DNA of 64,000 nt from Kluyvera intermedia (GCF_034424175.1 NZ_CP139986.1:558001-622000), one strand, 5' to 3'. Counted from the stretch's first letter, positions 53,767 to 62,705 are shown. The notes: generated by a model not told the origin, from the letters alone. Numbers and translations are program-made.

Positions 53767-55096
53767 TCGCAAATATTTTGGTACCGATGGGATCCGTGGC
53801 CGTGTGGGAGACTCACCGATTACCCCTGAATTTGTTCTGAAGCTAGGCTGGGCGGCAGGTAAAGTTCTGGCGAGCCACGGCTCGCGTAAAATCATTATCG
53901 GTAAAGACACTCGTATTTCCGGCTACATGCTGGAATCTGCGTTAGAAGCTGGGCTGGCTGCTGCGGGATTATCCGCTTCATTCACCGGTCCAATGCCGAC
54001 GCCTGCGGTAGCCTACCTGACTCGCACTTTCCGTGCGGAAGCCGGTATTGTGATTTCGGCATCCCACAACCCATTCTACGATAACGGCATCAAATTCTTC
54101 TCCATCGATGGCACCAAACTGCCGGACGAAGTTGAAGAAGCGATTGAAGCTGAAATGGAAAAAGAGCTGACCTGCGTTGACTCCGCAGAACTGGGTAAAG
54201 CAAGCCGTATTGTGGATGCGGCCGGTCGTTACATTGAGTTCTGCAAAGGCACTTTCCCGAATGAACTGAACCTTAACGCGCTGAAAGTCGTGGTGGACTG
54301 TGCCAACGGCGCGACCTACCACATTGCGCCGAACGTGCTGCGTGAGTTGGGTGCTAACGTTATTGCAATCGGCTGCGAGCCGAATGGCGTGAACATTAAC
54401 GAAGAAGTGGGTGCGACCGATGTGCGTGCGTTGCAGGCACGTGTGCTGGCAGAGAAAGCCGATCTCGGTATTGCGCTGGATGGTGATGGCGACCGCGTCA
54501 TTATGGTTGATCACGAAGGCAATAAAGTCGATGGCGATCAAATCATGTACATCATCGCCCGTGAAGCATTGCGTCAGGGCCAACTGCGCGGCGGTGTCGT
54601 CGGGACGCTGATGAGTAACATGGGTCTGGAAGTGGCGCTCAAACAACTGGGTATTCCTTTCACGCGTGCCAAAGTCGGCGACCGCTACGTGCTGGAAAAA
54701 ATGCAGGAGAAGGGGTGGCGAATTGGGGCAGAAAACTCCGGCCACGTTATCCTGCTGGATAAAACCACCACCGGTGACGGTATCGTCGCAGGCTTACAAG
54801 TAGTTGCGGCTATGGTGCGTAACCATATGAGTTTGCATGACCTGTGTAGCGGAATGAAGATGTTCCCACAGGTGCTGGTGAACGTGCGCTATACCGACGG
54901 CAAATCTAATCCGTTAGAAAATGACGCGGTGAAAACGGCGGCGGCGGAAGTGGAGAGCGCGCTGGGAAATCGTGGGCGAGTACTGTTACGTAAATCTGGC
55001 ACCGAGCCGTTAATTCGTGTGATGGTGGAAGGCGAGGACGCCGAACAGGTGACTGCGTTTGCTCACCGGATTGCTGATGCGGTAAAAGCAGTATAG
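53759..55096 (+). CDS. glmM: Phosphoglucosamine mutase
   Basis: GlmM (445 residues) turns glucosamine-6-phosphate into glucosamine-1-phosphate for cell-wall and LPS synthesis. The phosphorylated residue is Ser102 in ISASHNPF, and the metal loop DGDGDR is near residue 241. The ATG at 53759 (MSDRKYFGTDGIRG) has GAAAGGA upstream; the longer frame lies within folP. Confidence 0.97.
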   Translation: MSDRKYFGTDGIRGRVGDSPITPEFVLKLGWAAGKVLASHGSRKIIIGKDTRISGYMLESALEAGLAAAGLSASFTGPMPTPAVAYLTRTFRAEAGIVISASHNPFYDNGIKFFSIDGTKLPDEVEEAIEAEMEKELTCVDSAELGKASRIVDAAGRYIEFCKGTFPNELNLNALKVVVDCANGATYHIAPNVLRELGANVIAIGCEPNGVNINEEVGATDVRALQARVLAEKADLGIALDGDGDRVIMVDHEGNKVDGDQIMYIIAREALRQGQLRGGVVGTLMSNMGLEVALKQLGIPFTRAKVGDRYVLEKMQEKGWRIGAENSGHVILLDKTTTGDGIVAGLQVVAAMVRNHMSLHDLCSGMKMFPQVLVNVRYTDGKSNPLENDAVKTAAAEVESALGNRGRVLLRKSGTEPLIRVMVEGEDAEQVTAFAHRIADAVKAV

Positions 55097-55112
55097 TTAT
55101 TGCTAAGTGACT

Positions 55113-55140
55113 AAAAAGGCGGCGCTTGCTGCCTTTTTAT
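55113..55140 (+). terminator. Intrinsic terminator of folP-glmM
   Basis: An 11-bp stem (aaaaaggcggc/gctgccttttt, one G-U pair) with loop GCTT and a T-run. Confidence 0.85.
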
Positions 55141-55319
55141 GAAGGATTCACCGTTGTTTTGCTGTTTTTTTCCGCAGTTGATACAATGTGTCGAAATTGC
55201 CCTTGCGAAGGTCATTCGCTTTGGTTAGTATTCACACCCGCTTCAGTGGGAAAATAAGTCTCCCGCTTTATTGGTTGAGGCACTTGGTACGCGGTGACCC
55301 CGCAAGGAACAGGTTGATT

Positions 55320-55652
55320 ATGTACGAAGCTCTTTTAGTAGTTTTCCTTATTGTAGCAATTGGCCTTGTGGTCCTCGTTATGCTGCAGCAAGGTAAAGGC
55401 GCTGATATGGGAGCCTCCTTTGGAGCAGGCGCTTCCGGCACGCTGTTTGGTTCAAGTGGTTCTGGTAACTTCATGACCCGTATGACCGCCGTGTTTGCGA
55501 CACTGTTCTTCATTATCAGTCTGGTGCTGGGCAACATCAACAGCAACAAGACCAATAAAGGAAGTGAGTGGGAAAATCTGACTGCACCGGCTAACACCGA
55601 GCAGACTCAGCCAGCTGCACCGGCCCAGCCGACCAGCGATATCCCGCACTAA
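55320..55652 (+). CDS. secG: SecG, protein translocase subunit
   Basis: SecG (110 residues) joins SecYE in the translocon. Two membrane helices (about 2-20 and 52-72) flank a Gly/Ser-rich cytoplasmic loop with GAGASGTLFGSSGSGN. The ATG at 55320 (MYEALLVVFLIVAIGL) has GGAAC-AGG upstream; the open frame starts earlier but that part is leader. The leuU tRNA lies 13 bases after its stop. Confidence 0.96.
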   Translation: MYEALLVVFLIVAIGLVVLVMLQQGKGADMGASFGAGASGTLFGSSGSGNFMTRMTAVFATLFFIISLVLGNINSNKTNKGSEWENLTAPANTEQTQPAAPAQPTSDIPH

Positions 55653-55665
55653 TAGCAGTATCTGT

Positions 55666-55752
55666 ACCGAGGTGGTGGAATTGGTAGACACGCTACCTTG
55701 AGGTGGTAGTGCCCTAACGGGCTTGTGGGTTCGAGTCCCATCCTCGGTACCA
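55666..55752 (+). tRNA. leuU: tRNA-Leu (GAG)
   Basis: An 87-base class II tRNA with acceptor stem ACCGAGG/CCTCGGT, encoded CCA end, the D-loop GGTGGTGGAATTGGTAGA, a long variable arm and T-arm GGGTTCGAGTCCC. The anticodon loop TTGAGGT has GAG at 55700-55702, reading CUC/CUU. Part of its 3' end is repeated at 57582-57600. The first base is A where E. coli has G, as I remember it, which makes the first pair a normal A-T. Confidence 0.97.
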
Positions 55753-55760
55753 ATATTCCG

Positions 55761-55791
55761 AAAAAAAGACGCTGAAAAGCGTCTTTTTTTT
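55761..55791 (+). terminator. Intrinsic terminator of secG-leuU
   Basis: The stem aaaagacgct/agcgtctttt with a short loop and seven T follows leuU by 8 bases. Confidence 0.88.
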
Positions 55792-55825
55792 CGTCTGTAG
55801 TCTGTACGCCCGGTGCCCCGATATT

Positions 55826-55913
55826 GTAGGCCGGATAAGGCGGTTACGCCGCCATCCGGCAATGTGCGCTGTTGTGCCTGATGGCGCTTCGCTTATCAGG
55901 CGTACGGTCTACA
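55826..55913. repeat. BIME: two REP elements between leuU and argG
   Basis: The first copy (55826-55861, tgtaggccggataagg...gccatccggca) and the second (55876-55913, gcctgatggcgcttcg...ttatcaggcgtac) lie head to head. This is the classical enterobacterial composite REP element. Confidence 0.85.
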
Positions 55914-55933
55914 CACCACGCAAACTCCTAACG

Positions 55934-55960
55934 CAAAAAAGGCCGCATACGCGGCCTTTC
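55934..55960 (-). terminator. Intrinsic terminator of argG
   Basis: On the minus strand the stem aaaggccgc/gcggccttt is followed by TTT and lies 18 bases past the argG stop. Confidence 0.82.
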
Positions 55961-55978
55961 ACTCATTTTCTTACTCGC

Positions 55979-57322
55979 TTATTTGCTTTTGTTTTCCAGG
56001 TTCTCGACCTGTGGCAGACCGGTTGCGGCAGAGGCGGTCAACAGACCGGACTTCGCATAGCCGAACAGCTTCTCACGGGTATCGGTAATATCCAGGTTAC
56101 GCATGGTTAACTGGCCGATACGATCGTCTGGAGAGAATACGGATTCACCTTTCTCCATCGTCAGACGCTCTGCCTTGTAGGTCAGGTTGCCGGACACGGT
56201 GTTCATGATCGAGTAGTCATTACCACGACGTAGCTCCAGCGTCACTTCACCGGTGATCTGGCTGGCAACCCAACGTTGCAGACCGTCACGCAGCATCAGT
56301 GCCTGAGAATCGAACCAACGGCCCTGGTACAGCAGGCGACCCAACTGACGACCGTGGGCGTGATACTGCTCAATGGTATCTTCGTTATGGATACCAGTCA
56401 GCAGACGCTCATAGGCGATATGCAGCAGCGCCATCCCCGGGGCTTCGTAAATACCACGGCTTTTCGCTTCAATGATACGGTTCTCAATCTGGTCACTCAT
56501 GCCCAGACCGTGACGTCCGCCAATGCGGTTTGCTTCCATCATTAATTCAACGTCATCGCTGAAGGTTTTACCGTTCAGTGCGACGGGATGACCCTGCTCA
56601 AAACGGACGGTCACTTCTTCCGCTGGAATTTTGACGTTCTCATCCCAGAATTTCACGCCCATGATAGGGTTAACAATCTTCAGACTGGAGTTCAGGAACT
56701 CAAGGTCTTTGGCTTCATGCGTTGCGCCCAGCATGTTGGAGTCAGTTGAATAAGCTTTCTCAACGGACATCTTATAGTCAAAACCGCAGGCAATCATAAA
56801 CTCGGACATCTCGTGGCGTCCGCCCAGTTCATCAATGAAATCGGTATCCAACCACGGTTTGTAAATCTGCAATTCTGCATTGGTCAGCAGGCCATAACGA
56901 TAGAAACGTTCAATATCGTTGCCTTTATAGGTGCTGCCATCACCCCAGATGTTCACGCCATCTTCTTTCATGGCGGCAACCAGCATGGTACCGGTCACTG
57001 CACGGCCCAGCGGGGTGGTGTTGAAGTAGGTCAGGCCGCCGGTAGTATTATGAAAAGCACCACATTGAATAGCGGCAATACCTTCTGCAACCAACTGCTT
57101 GCGGCAGTCGATCAGTCGAGCATTCTCTGCACCATATTCCATAGCACGACGAGGAATTGCATCATAATCATCTTCGTCTGGCTGACCCAGATTTGCAGTA
57201 TATGCATATGGGACCGCGCCTTTTTGTCGCATCCACAGCAGCGCTGCGCTGGTGTCAAGACCGCCAGAGAAGGCGATACCAATACGTTGACCTGCTGGAA
57301 GATGCTTGAGAATCGTCGTCAT
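55979..57322 (-). CDS. argG: Argininosuccinate synthase
   Basis: ArgG (447 residues, the E. coli length) joins citrulline and aspartate with ATP in arginine synthesis. The N-type ATP pyrophosphatase P-loop SGGLDTS is at 19-25. Three ARG-box-like sites lie upstream, fitting control by ArgR, which is also encoded in this window. It is flanked on both sides by copies of the leuU 3' end. Confidence 0.97.
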   Translation of the reverse strand: MTTILKHLPAGQRIGIAFSGGLDTSAALLWMRQKGAVPYAYTANLGQPDEDDYDAIPRRAMEYGAENARLIDCRKQLVAEGIAAIQCGAFHNTTGGLTYFNTTPLGRAVTGTMLVAAMKEDGVNIWGDGSTYKGNDIERFYRYGLLTNAELQIYKPWLDTDFIDELGGRHEMSEFMIACGFDYKMSVEKAYSTDSNMLGATHEAKDLEFLNSSLKIVNPIMGVKFWDENVKIPAEEVTVRFEQGHPVALNGKTFSDDVELMMEANRIGGRHGLGMSDQIENRIIEAKSRGIYEAPGMALLHIAYERLLTGIHNEDTIEQYHAHGRQLGRLLYQGRWFDSQALMLRDGLQRWVASQITGEVTLELRRGNDYSIMNTVSGNLTYKAERLTMEKGESVFSPDDRIGQLTMRNLDITDTREKLFGYAKSGLLTASAATGLPQVENLENKSK

Positions 57323-57372
57323 AAAGTAAAACCCTGCTTAAGTGACTGAAGGTGAAATCGCTTTCCGCTGTC

Positions 57373-57411
57373 AGTGAATTTTTATGCAAAATAAATGAGT
57401 TTTAATTTAAT
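57373..57411. promoter_or_regulatory. Paired ARG boxes before argG
   Basis: Box 1 (57373-57390) has core TGAAT-TTTT-ATGCA. Box 2 (57394-57411) has TGAGT-TTTA-ATTTA. The centres are 21 bp apart, the usual spacing for an ArgR hexamer. Confidence 0.75.
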
Positions 57412-57439
57412 CATCTTTTGCCGGAGACTGGAAGTGATT

Positions 57440-57457
57440 CATGCATTTTTATTCAAA
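57440..57457. promoter_or_regulatory. Third, upstream ARG box of argG
   Basis: TGCAT-TTTT-ATTCA is a strong ARG box without a neighbour at the usual spacing. E. coli argG also has a distant third box, as I remember it. Confidence 0.65.
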
Positions 57458-57536
57458 AAATCCGCGCTATCAGCGTAGACCGCAGTGATTACCATACCGT
57501 GATGCCAAACGCATTTCTTCTGCATAGAATGTGAGG

Positions 57537-57566
57537 TTGACAAGCTGTGAGCCACATCACTATACT
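57537..57566 (+). promoter_or_regulatory. Upstream promoter of metY-rimP-nusA-infB
   Basis: TTGACA (57537-57542), an 18-base spacer and TATACT (57561-57566) form a strong sigma-70 promoter starting near 57573. Confidence 0.7.
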
Positions 57567-57581
57567 GTAGGTCGATTTTAC

Positions 57582-57600
57582 GTCCCGTCCTCGGTACCAA
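57582..57600 (+). repeat. Copy of the tRNA-Leu (leuU) 3' end
   Basis: This 19-base stretch (gtcccgtcctcggtaccaa) repeats 55735-55753 at the 3' end of leuU with one mismatch and in the same direction. It includes the T-stem side, acceptor 3' strand and CCA. The rest of the tRNA is missing. See findings. Confidence 0.85.
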
Positions 57601-57613
57601 ATCCCAGCATTAT

Positions 57614-57642
57614 TTGCATTTTTTACTCAAAACGCGTAAAAT
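57614..57642 (+). promoter_or_regulatory. Proximal promoter of metY
   Basis: TTGCAT (57614-57619), a 17-base spacer and TAAAAT (57637-57642) would start RNA about 13 bases before the tRNA. Confidence 0.65.
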
Positions 57643-57661
57643 TTGCCACGTTCGTTTCAGG

Positions 57662-57738
<77 letters not shown>

Positions 57739-57860
57739 CTTTCCCTTAGAGTTCTTTTTCAAATATACTGTGAAGACTTAGGCCTTCGTCGTTGGATTTG
57801 AAAAAAATTCTTTCGGAAGGTTCTCCAGGCCGCAGTTGCGGCTATAGGGTTCAGTTATCT

Positions 57861-57887
57861 AAAGCCCCGATTTATCGGGGTTTTTTG
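57861..57887 (+). terminator. First terminator between metY and rimP
   Basis: The stem aaagcccc-gatttatc-gggg followed by TTTTTT. It lies 123 bases after metY and would only partly stop transcription into rimP. Confidence 0.8.
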
Positions 57888-57907
57888 TTATCTGACTACA
57901 GAATAAC

Positions 57908-57928
57908 TGGGCTTTATGCCCTTTTTTT
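57908..57928 (+). terminator. Second terminator just before rimP
   Basis: A short stem gggc/gccc with loop TTTAT and seven T, 18 bases before the rimP TTG. Tandem leaky terminators here fit NusA-dependent control of its own operon. Confidence 0.65.
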
Positions 57929-57945
57929 ATGTCTTGGGGGTGGGT

Positions 57946-58398
57946 TTGTCCACATTAGAGCAAAAATTAACAGAGATGATTACAGCGCCGGTTGAAGCCC
58001 TGGGCTACGAGCTGGTCGGCATCGAATTTATTCGTGGCCGCACTTCCACACTGCGCATCTATATTGATAGTGAAAATGGCATCAATGTTGATGATTGTGC
58101 TGATGTGAGCCACCAGGTAAGTGCTGTGATGGATGTCGAAGATCCAATCACCGTTGCTTACAACCTGGAAGTTTCCTCTCCGGGCCTCGACCGTCCTATG
58201 TTCACCGCTGAACACTATGTACGCTTCCTGGGTGAAGAGGTGACGCTGGTCCTGCGCATGGCGGTTCAGAACCGTCGTAAATGGCAGGGCGTTATCAAAG
58301 CGGTGGATGGTGAAATGATCACCGTTACAGTCGAAGGTAAAGATGAAGTGTTCGCGCTGAGTAATATCCAGAAGGCGAACCTGGTTCCCCACTTTTAA
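57946..58398 (+). CDS. rimP: Ribosome maturation factor RimP
   Basis: RimP (150 residues) aids 30S subunit assembly. I chose the TTG at 57946, which gives (M)STLEQKLTEMITAPVEALG, the E. coli N-terminus, with a GGGGG-TGG site upstream. An in-frame ATG at 57916 lies within the terminator hairpin. The N-terminal alpha/beta domain holds GIEFIRGRTSTLRIYID; the C-terminal SH3-like domain starts near residue 90. nusA follows after 28 bases. Confidence 0.94.
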   Translation: MSTLEQKLTEMITAPVEALGYELVGIEFIRGRTSTLRIYIDSENGINVDDCADVSHQVSAVMDVEDPITVAYNLEVSSPGLDRPMFTAEHYVRFLGEEVTLVLRMAVQNRRKWQGVIKAVDGEMITVTVEGKDEVFALSNIQKANLVPHF

Positions 58399-58426
58399 CA
58401 GTCTGGATTGAGGTGAAAAGCCCGCG

Positions 58427-59914
58427 ATGAACAAAGAAATTTTGGCCGTTGTTGAAGCCGTTTCCAACGAAAAATCACTGCCACGCGAGAAAATTTTCGA
58501 AGCGCTGGAAAGTGCGCTGGCTACAGCAACGAAGAAAAAATACGAACAAGAAATTGACGTACGTGTAGAGATTGACCGTCGTAGCGGTGATTTCGACACG
58601 TTCCGCCGTTGGGTTATTGTCGAAGAAGTGACCCAGCCAACTAAAGAAATCACGCTGGAAGCCGCACGTTACGAAGACGAAAGTCTGAACGTGGGTGAGT
58701 ACGTTGAAGATCAGATTGAATCTGTCACCTTTGACCGTATCACCACCCAGACGGCAAAACAGGTTATCGTCCAGAAAGTACGTGAAGCTGAACGTGCGAT
58801 GGTCGTTGAGCAGTTCCGTGAACACGAAGGTGAAATCGTCACCGGCGTGGTAAAAAAAGTAAACCGCGATAACATCTCTTTGGATCTCGGCAGCAATGCT
58901 GAAGCCGTTATCCAACGTGAAGATATGCTGCCGCGCGAAAACTTCCGCCCAGGCGACCGTATTCGTGGTGTTTTATACTCTGTACGTCCAGAAGCTCGTG
59001 GCGCACAGCTGTTTGTCACCCGTTCTAAGCCGGAAATGCTGATCGAACTGTTCCGCATTGAAGTGCCGGAAATTGGCGAAGAAGTTATTGAAATCAAAGC
59101 CGCCGCTCGCGATCCAGGCTCTCGTGCGAAAATTGCCGTTAAAACTAACGACAAACGTATCGATCCAGTTGGTGCTTGCGTAGGTATGCGTGGCGCACGT
59201 GTTCAGGCGGTTTCTACCGAACTGGGCGGCGAGCGCATTGATATCGTCCTGTGGGATGATAACCCGGCGCAGTTTGTCATCAATGCGATGGCACCGGCTG
59301 ATGTTGCATCCATCGTGGTTGACGAAGACAAGCACACCATGGATATCGCCGTTGAAGCCGGTAACCTGGCACAGGCGATTGGTCGTAATGGCCAGAACGT
59401 CCGTCTGGCCGCTCAACTGAGTGGTTGGGAACTCAACGTGATGACCGTTGATGACCTGCAGGCTAAGCACCAGGCTGAAGCACATGCTGCTATCGATACC
59501 TTCACCAAATATCTCGATATTGATGAAGATTTCGCAACCGTGCTGGTTGAAGAAGGCTTTGCAACGCTTGAAGAGCTGGCTTATGTGCCAATGAAAGAGC
59601 TGCTGGCTATCGACGGCCTGGATGAAGACACCGTTGAAGCGCTGCGCGAGCGTGCTAAAAACGCACTGACCACTCTGGCACTGGCCCAGGAAGAAAGCCT
59701 CGGTGACAACAAACCGGCTGACGATCTGCTGAATCTGGAAGGATTGGATCGTGAAATGGCCTTCAAACTGGCTGCCCGTGGTGTTTGTACGCTGGAAGAT
59801 CTCGCCGAACAGGGCATTGATGATCTGGCTGATATCGAAGGGTTAACCGACGAAAAAGCCGGTGAGCTGATTATGGCTGCCCGTAATATTTGCTGGTTCG
59901 GTGACGAAGCGTAA
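58427..59914 (+). CDS. nusA: Transcription factor NusA
   Basis: NusA (495 residues) modulates pausing, termination and antitermination. In order it has the polymerase-binding N-terminal domain (about 1-125), S1 domain (about 135-200), two KH domains (about 230-345, with IGRNGQNVRLA in the second) and two acidic repeats AR1 and AR2 (about 364-490). It is cotranscribed with rimP and infB and represses the operon in E. coli. Confidence 0.98.
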   Translation: MNKEILAVVEAVSNEKSLPREKIFEALESALATATKKKYEQEIDVRVEIDRRSGDFDTFRRWVIVEEVTQPTKEITLEAARYEDESLNVGEYVEDQIESVTFDRITTQTAKQVIVQKVREAERAMVVEQFREHEGEIVTGVVKKVNRDNISLDLGSNAEAVIQREDMLPRENFRPGDRIRGVLYSVRPEARGAQLFVTRSKPEMLIELFRIEVPEIGEEVIEIKAAARDPGSRAKIAVKTNDKRIDPVGACVGMRGARVQAVSTELGGERIDIVLWDDNPAQFVINAMAPADVASIVVDEDKHTMDIAVEAGNLAQAIGRNGQNVRLAAQLSGWELNVMTVDDLQAKHQAEAHAAIDTFTKYLDIDEDFATVLVEEGFATLEELAYVPMKELLAIDGLDEDTVEALRERAKNALTTLALAQEESLGDNKPADDLLNLEGLDREMAFKLAARGVCTLEDLAEQGIDDLADIEGLTDEKAGELIMAARNICWFGDEA

Positions 59915-59938
59915 TAAACTGTAGCAGGAAGGAACAGT

Positions 59939-62632
59939 ATGACTGATGTAACCGTAAAATCGCTGGCTGCAGAAATTCAGACCTCCGTGGACCGCCTGGT
60001 ACAGCAATTTGCTGACGCAGGTATCCCGAAGGCTGCTGATGACTCTGTGTCCGCACAAGAGAAGCAAACCTTACTGGCGCATTTGAACCGTGAAAACGGC
60101 TCGACGCCGGATAAGTTGACTTTGCAGCGCAAAACGCGCAGTACTCTCAACATTCCAGGTACCGGTGGAAAAAGTAAATCGGTACAAATCGAAGTCCGCA
60201 AGACACGCACCTTTGTGAAACGCGATCCGCAAGAGGCTGAACGCCTGGCCGCGGAAGAGCAGGCGCAGCGTGAAGCGGAAGAGCAAGCCCGTCGTGAAGC
60301 AGAAGAAACTGCTAAACGCGAGGCGCAACAAAAAGCCGAACGTGAGGCCGCAGAACAAGCTAAACGTGAAGCCGCTGATAAAGCGAAACGTGAAGCTGCG
60401 GAAAAAGACAAAGTGAGCAATCAACAGACCGACGATATGACAAAAACCGCCCAGGCCGACAAAGCCCGCCGTGAAAATGAAGCCGCTGAGCTGAAGCGTA
60501 AATCTGAAGAAGAAGCGCGTCGTAAGCTCGAGGAAGAAGCCCGCCGCGTAGCGGAAGAGGCTCGCCGTATGGCTGAAGAAAATGAAAAAAATGGTGTGAA
60601 TACCGCTGCTGAACCAACTGAAGATACCAGCGATTATCACGTTACCACTTCTCAGCATGCCCGCCAGGCTGAAGACGAAAACGACCGCGAAGTTGAAGGT
60701 GGCCGTACTAGCCGTACTCGCCCAGCGAAAGCTGCTCGTCCAGTCAAGAAAGGCAACAAACACGCCGAATCTAAAGCTGACCGCGAAGAAGCACGTGCTG
60801 CGGGTCGTGGTGGTAAAGGTGGCAAGCGCAAAGGTTCTTCCTTGCAGCAGGGCTTCCAGAAGCCCGTTCAGGCCGTTAACCGTGACGTCGTGATTGGCGA
60901 AACCATCACCGTTGGCGACTTAGCGAACAAGATGGCTGTTAAAGGTTCTCAGGTCATCAAAGCGATGATGAAGCTGGGCGCAATGGCGACCATCAACCAG
61001 GTCATCGATCAGGAAACCGCACAGCTGGTTGCCGAAGAGATGGGCCACAAAGTTACCCTGCGTCGTGAAAACGAGCTGGAAGAAGCGCTGATGAGTGACC
61101 GTGACACTGGCGCTGCGGCTGAACCGCGTGCACCAGTTGTGACCATCATGGGTCACGTTGACCACGGTAAAACCTCTCTGCTCGACTACATTCGTTCAAC
61201 GAAAGTGGCCTCTGGCGAAGCGGGTGGCATTACCCAGCATATCGGTGCATACCACGTTGAAACTGACAACGGTATGATCACCTTCCTGGATACCCCAGGG
61301 CACGCCGCGTTTACCTCCATGCGTGCTCGTGGTGCGCAGGCAACGGATATCGTTGTTCTGGTTGTTGCAGCAGATGACGGCGTGATGCCGCAGACTATCG
61401 AAGCTATCCAGCATGCGAAAGCAGCGCAGGTACCGATGGTTGTTGCAGTGAACAAAATCGATAAGCCAGAAGCCGATATGGATCGCGTTAAAACCGAACT
61501 GTCTCAGTACGGCGTTATGCCGGAAGAGTGGGGCGGCGAATCACAGTTCATCCCAGTTTCTGCGAAAGCAGGTACCGGTATTGATGACCTGCTGAATGCT
61601 ATCCTGCTGCAGGCTGAAGTTCTGGAGCTGAAAGCGATTCGTAAAGGTATGGCAAGCGGTGCGGTCATCGAATCCTTCCTCGACAAAGGTCGTGGCCCAG
61701 TGGCTACCGTCCTGGTGCGTGAAGGCACCCTGAATAAGGGCGATATCGTGCTGTGTGGCTTCGAATATGGCCGCGTTCGTGCAATGCGTAACGAACTGGG
61801 TCAGGAAGTCCTGGAAGCAGGTCCATCTATTCCAGTAGAAATCCTCGGTCTGTCCGGTGTTCCGGCTGCGGGTGACGAAGTTACTGTTGTACGTGACGAG
61901 AAAAAAGCCCGTGAAGTTGCACTGTATCGTCAGGGTAAATTCCGTGAAGTTAAGCTTGCTCGTCAGCAGAAATCTAAACTTGAGAACATGTTTGCTAACA
62001 TGACTGAAGGCGAAGTTCACGAAGTGAACATCGTACTGAAAGCTGACGTTCAGGGTTCTGTAGAAGCTATCGCTGACTCCTTGCTGAAACTGTCGACTGA
62101 CGAAGTGAAAGTAAGAATCATCGGTTCTGGCGTAGGTGGTATCACCGAAACTGACGCGACCCTGGCAGCAGCATCCAACGCCATCCTGGTTGGCTTCAAC
62201 GTACGTGCCGATGCATCTGCGCGTAAAGTCATTGAATCCGAAAGCCTGGATCTGCGCTACTACTCCGTCATCTACCATCTGATTGACGAAGTGAAAGCGG
62301 CAATGAGCGGTATGCTGTCTCCAGAGCTGAAACAGCAGATTATCGGTCTGGCTGAAGTTCGTGACGTGTTCAAATCACCGAAATTTGGTGCAATCGCGGG
62401 CTGTATGGTTACCGAAGGTACCATCAAACGTCACAACCCAATCCGCGTTCTGCGCGACAACGTGGTTATCTATGAAGGCGAGCTGGAATCCCTGCGCCGC
62501 TTCAAAGATGACGTCAACGAAGTCCGTAACGGCATGGAATGTGGTATCGGCGTTAAGAACTACAACGATGTGCGTACTGGCGATATGATCGAAGTCTTCG
62601 AAATTATCGAAATCCAACGTACCATCGATTAA
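59939..62632 (+). CDS. infB: Translation initiation factor IF-2
   Basis: IF-2 (897 residues, seven longer than E. coli) brings fMet-tRNA to the 30S subunit. The small IF2N domain (about 1-50) is followed by a long charged linker rich in Ala, Glu, Arg and Lys (about 95-215). A second IF2N-like domain, the G domain (GHVDHGKT near 405, DTPGH, NKID), and the fMet-tRNA-binding C-terminal domains follow. A GTG at codon 159 (60413) and an ATG at codon 167 (60437) match the internal starts that give short IF-2 forms in E. coli. Confidence 0.98.
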   Translation: MTDVTVKSLAAEIQTSVDRLVQQFADAGIPKAADDSVSAQEKQTLLAHLNRENGSTPDKLTLQRKTRSTLNIPGTGGKSKSVQIEVRKTRTFVKRDPQEAERLAAEEQAQREAEEQARREAEETAKREAQQKAEREAAEQAKREAADKAKREAAEKDKVSNQQTDDMTKTAQADKARRENEAAELKRKSEEEARRKLEEEARRVAEEARRMAEENEKNGVNTAAEPTEDTSDYHVTTSQHARQAEDENDREVEGGRTSRTRPAKAARPVKKGNKHAESKADREEARAAGRGGKGGKRKGSSLQQGFQKPVQAVNRDVVIGETITVGDLANKMAVKGSQVIKAMMKLGAMATINQVIDQETAQLVAEEMGHKVTLRRENELEEALMSDRDTGAAAEPRAPVVTIMGHVDHGKTSLLDYIRSTKVASGEAGGITQHIGAYHVETDNGMITFLDTPGHAAFTSMRARGAQATDIVVLVVAADDGVMPQTIEAIQHAKAAQVPMVVAVNKIDKPEADMDRVKTELSQYGVMPEEWGGESQFIPVSAKAGTGIDDLLNAILLQAEVLELKAIRKGMASGAVIESFLDKGRGPVATVLVREGTLNKGDIVLCGFEYGRVRAMRNELGQEVLEAGPSIPVEILGLSGVPAAGDEVTVVRDEKKAREVALYRQGKFREVKLARQQKSKLENMFANMTEGEVHEVNIVLKADVQGSVEAIADSLLKLSTDEVKVRIIGSGVGGITETDATLAAASNAILVGFNVRADASARKVIESESLDLRYYSVIYHLIDEVKAAMSGMLSPELKQQIIGLAEVRDVFKSPKFGAIAGCMVTEGTIKRHNPIRVLRDNVVIYEGELESLRRFKDDVNEVRNGMECGIGVKNYNDVRTGDMIEVFEIIEIQRTID

Positions 62633-62640
62633 TGACCGAT

Positions 62641-62672
62641 CGTAGGCCGGGTTAGCGAAGCGCCACCCGGCA
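62641..62672. repeat. REP-like element between infB and rbfA
   Basis: The repeat reads cgtaggccgggttagcg...gccacccggca, a single REP of a variant type. It lies between the infB stop and a terminator. Confidence 0.65.
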
Positions 62673-62680
62673 ATTATTTC

Positions 62681-62705
62681 AAAAGGGGCTGATAGCCCCT
62701 TTTTT
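62681..62705 (+). terminator. Terminator between infB and rbfA
   Basis: An 8-bp stem (aaggggct/agcccctt) with a short loop and a T-run. As rbfA and truB lack an obvious promoter, it probably acts partially. Confidence 0.75.

Larger units (their letters stand above)
57323..57661. other. argG-metY intergenic region
   Basis: This 339-base stretch has no gene. It carries the argG ARG boxes, the two metY promoters and, between those promoters, a fragment of tRNA-Leu 3' end (57582-57600). Confidence 0.8.

Noticed and set aside
53978..54745. A 255-codon minus-strand frame opposite glmM
   Set aside because: Antisense shadow; no family likeness and no start signal.
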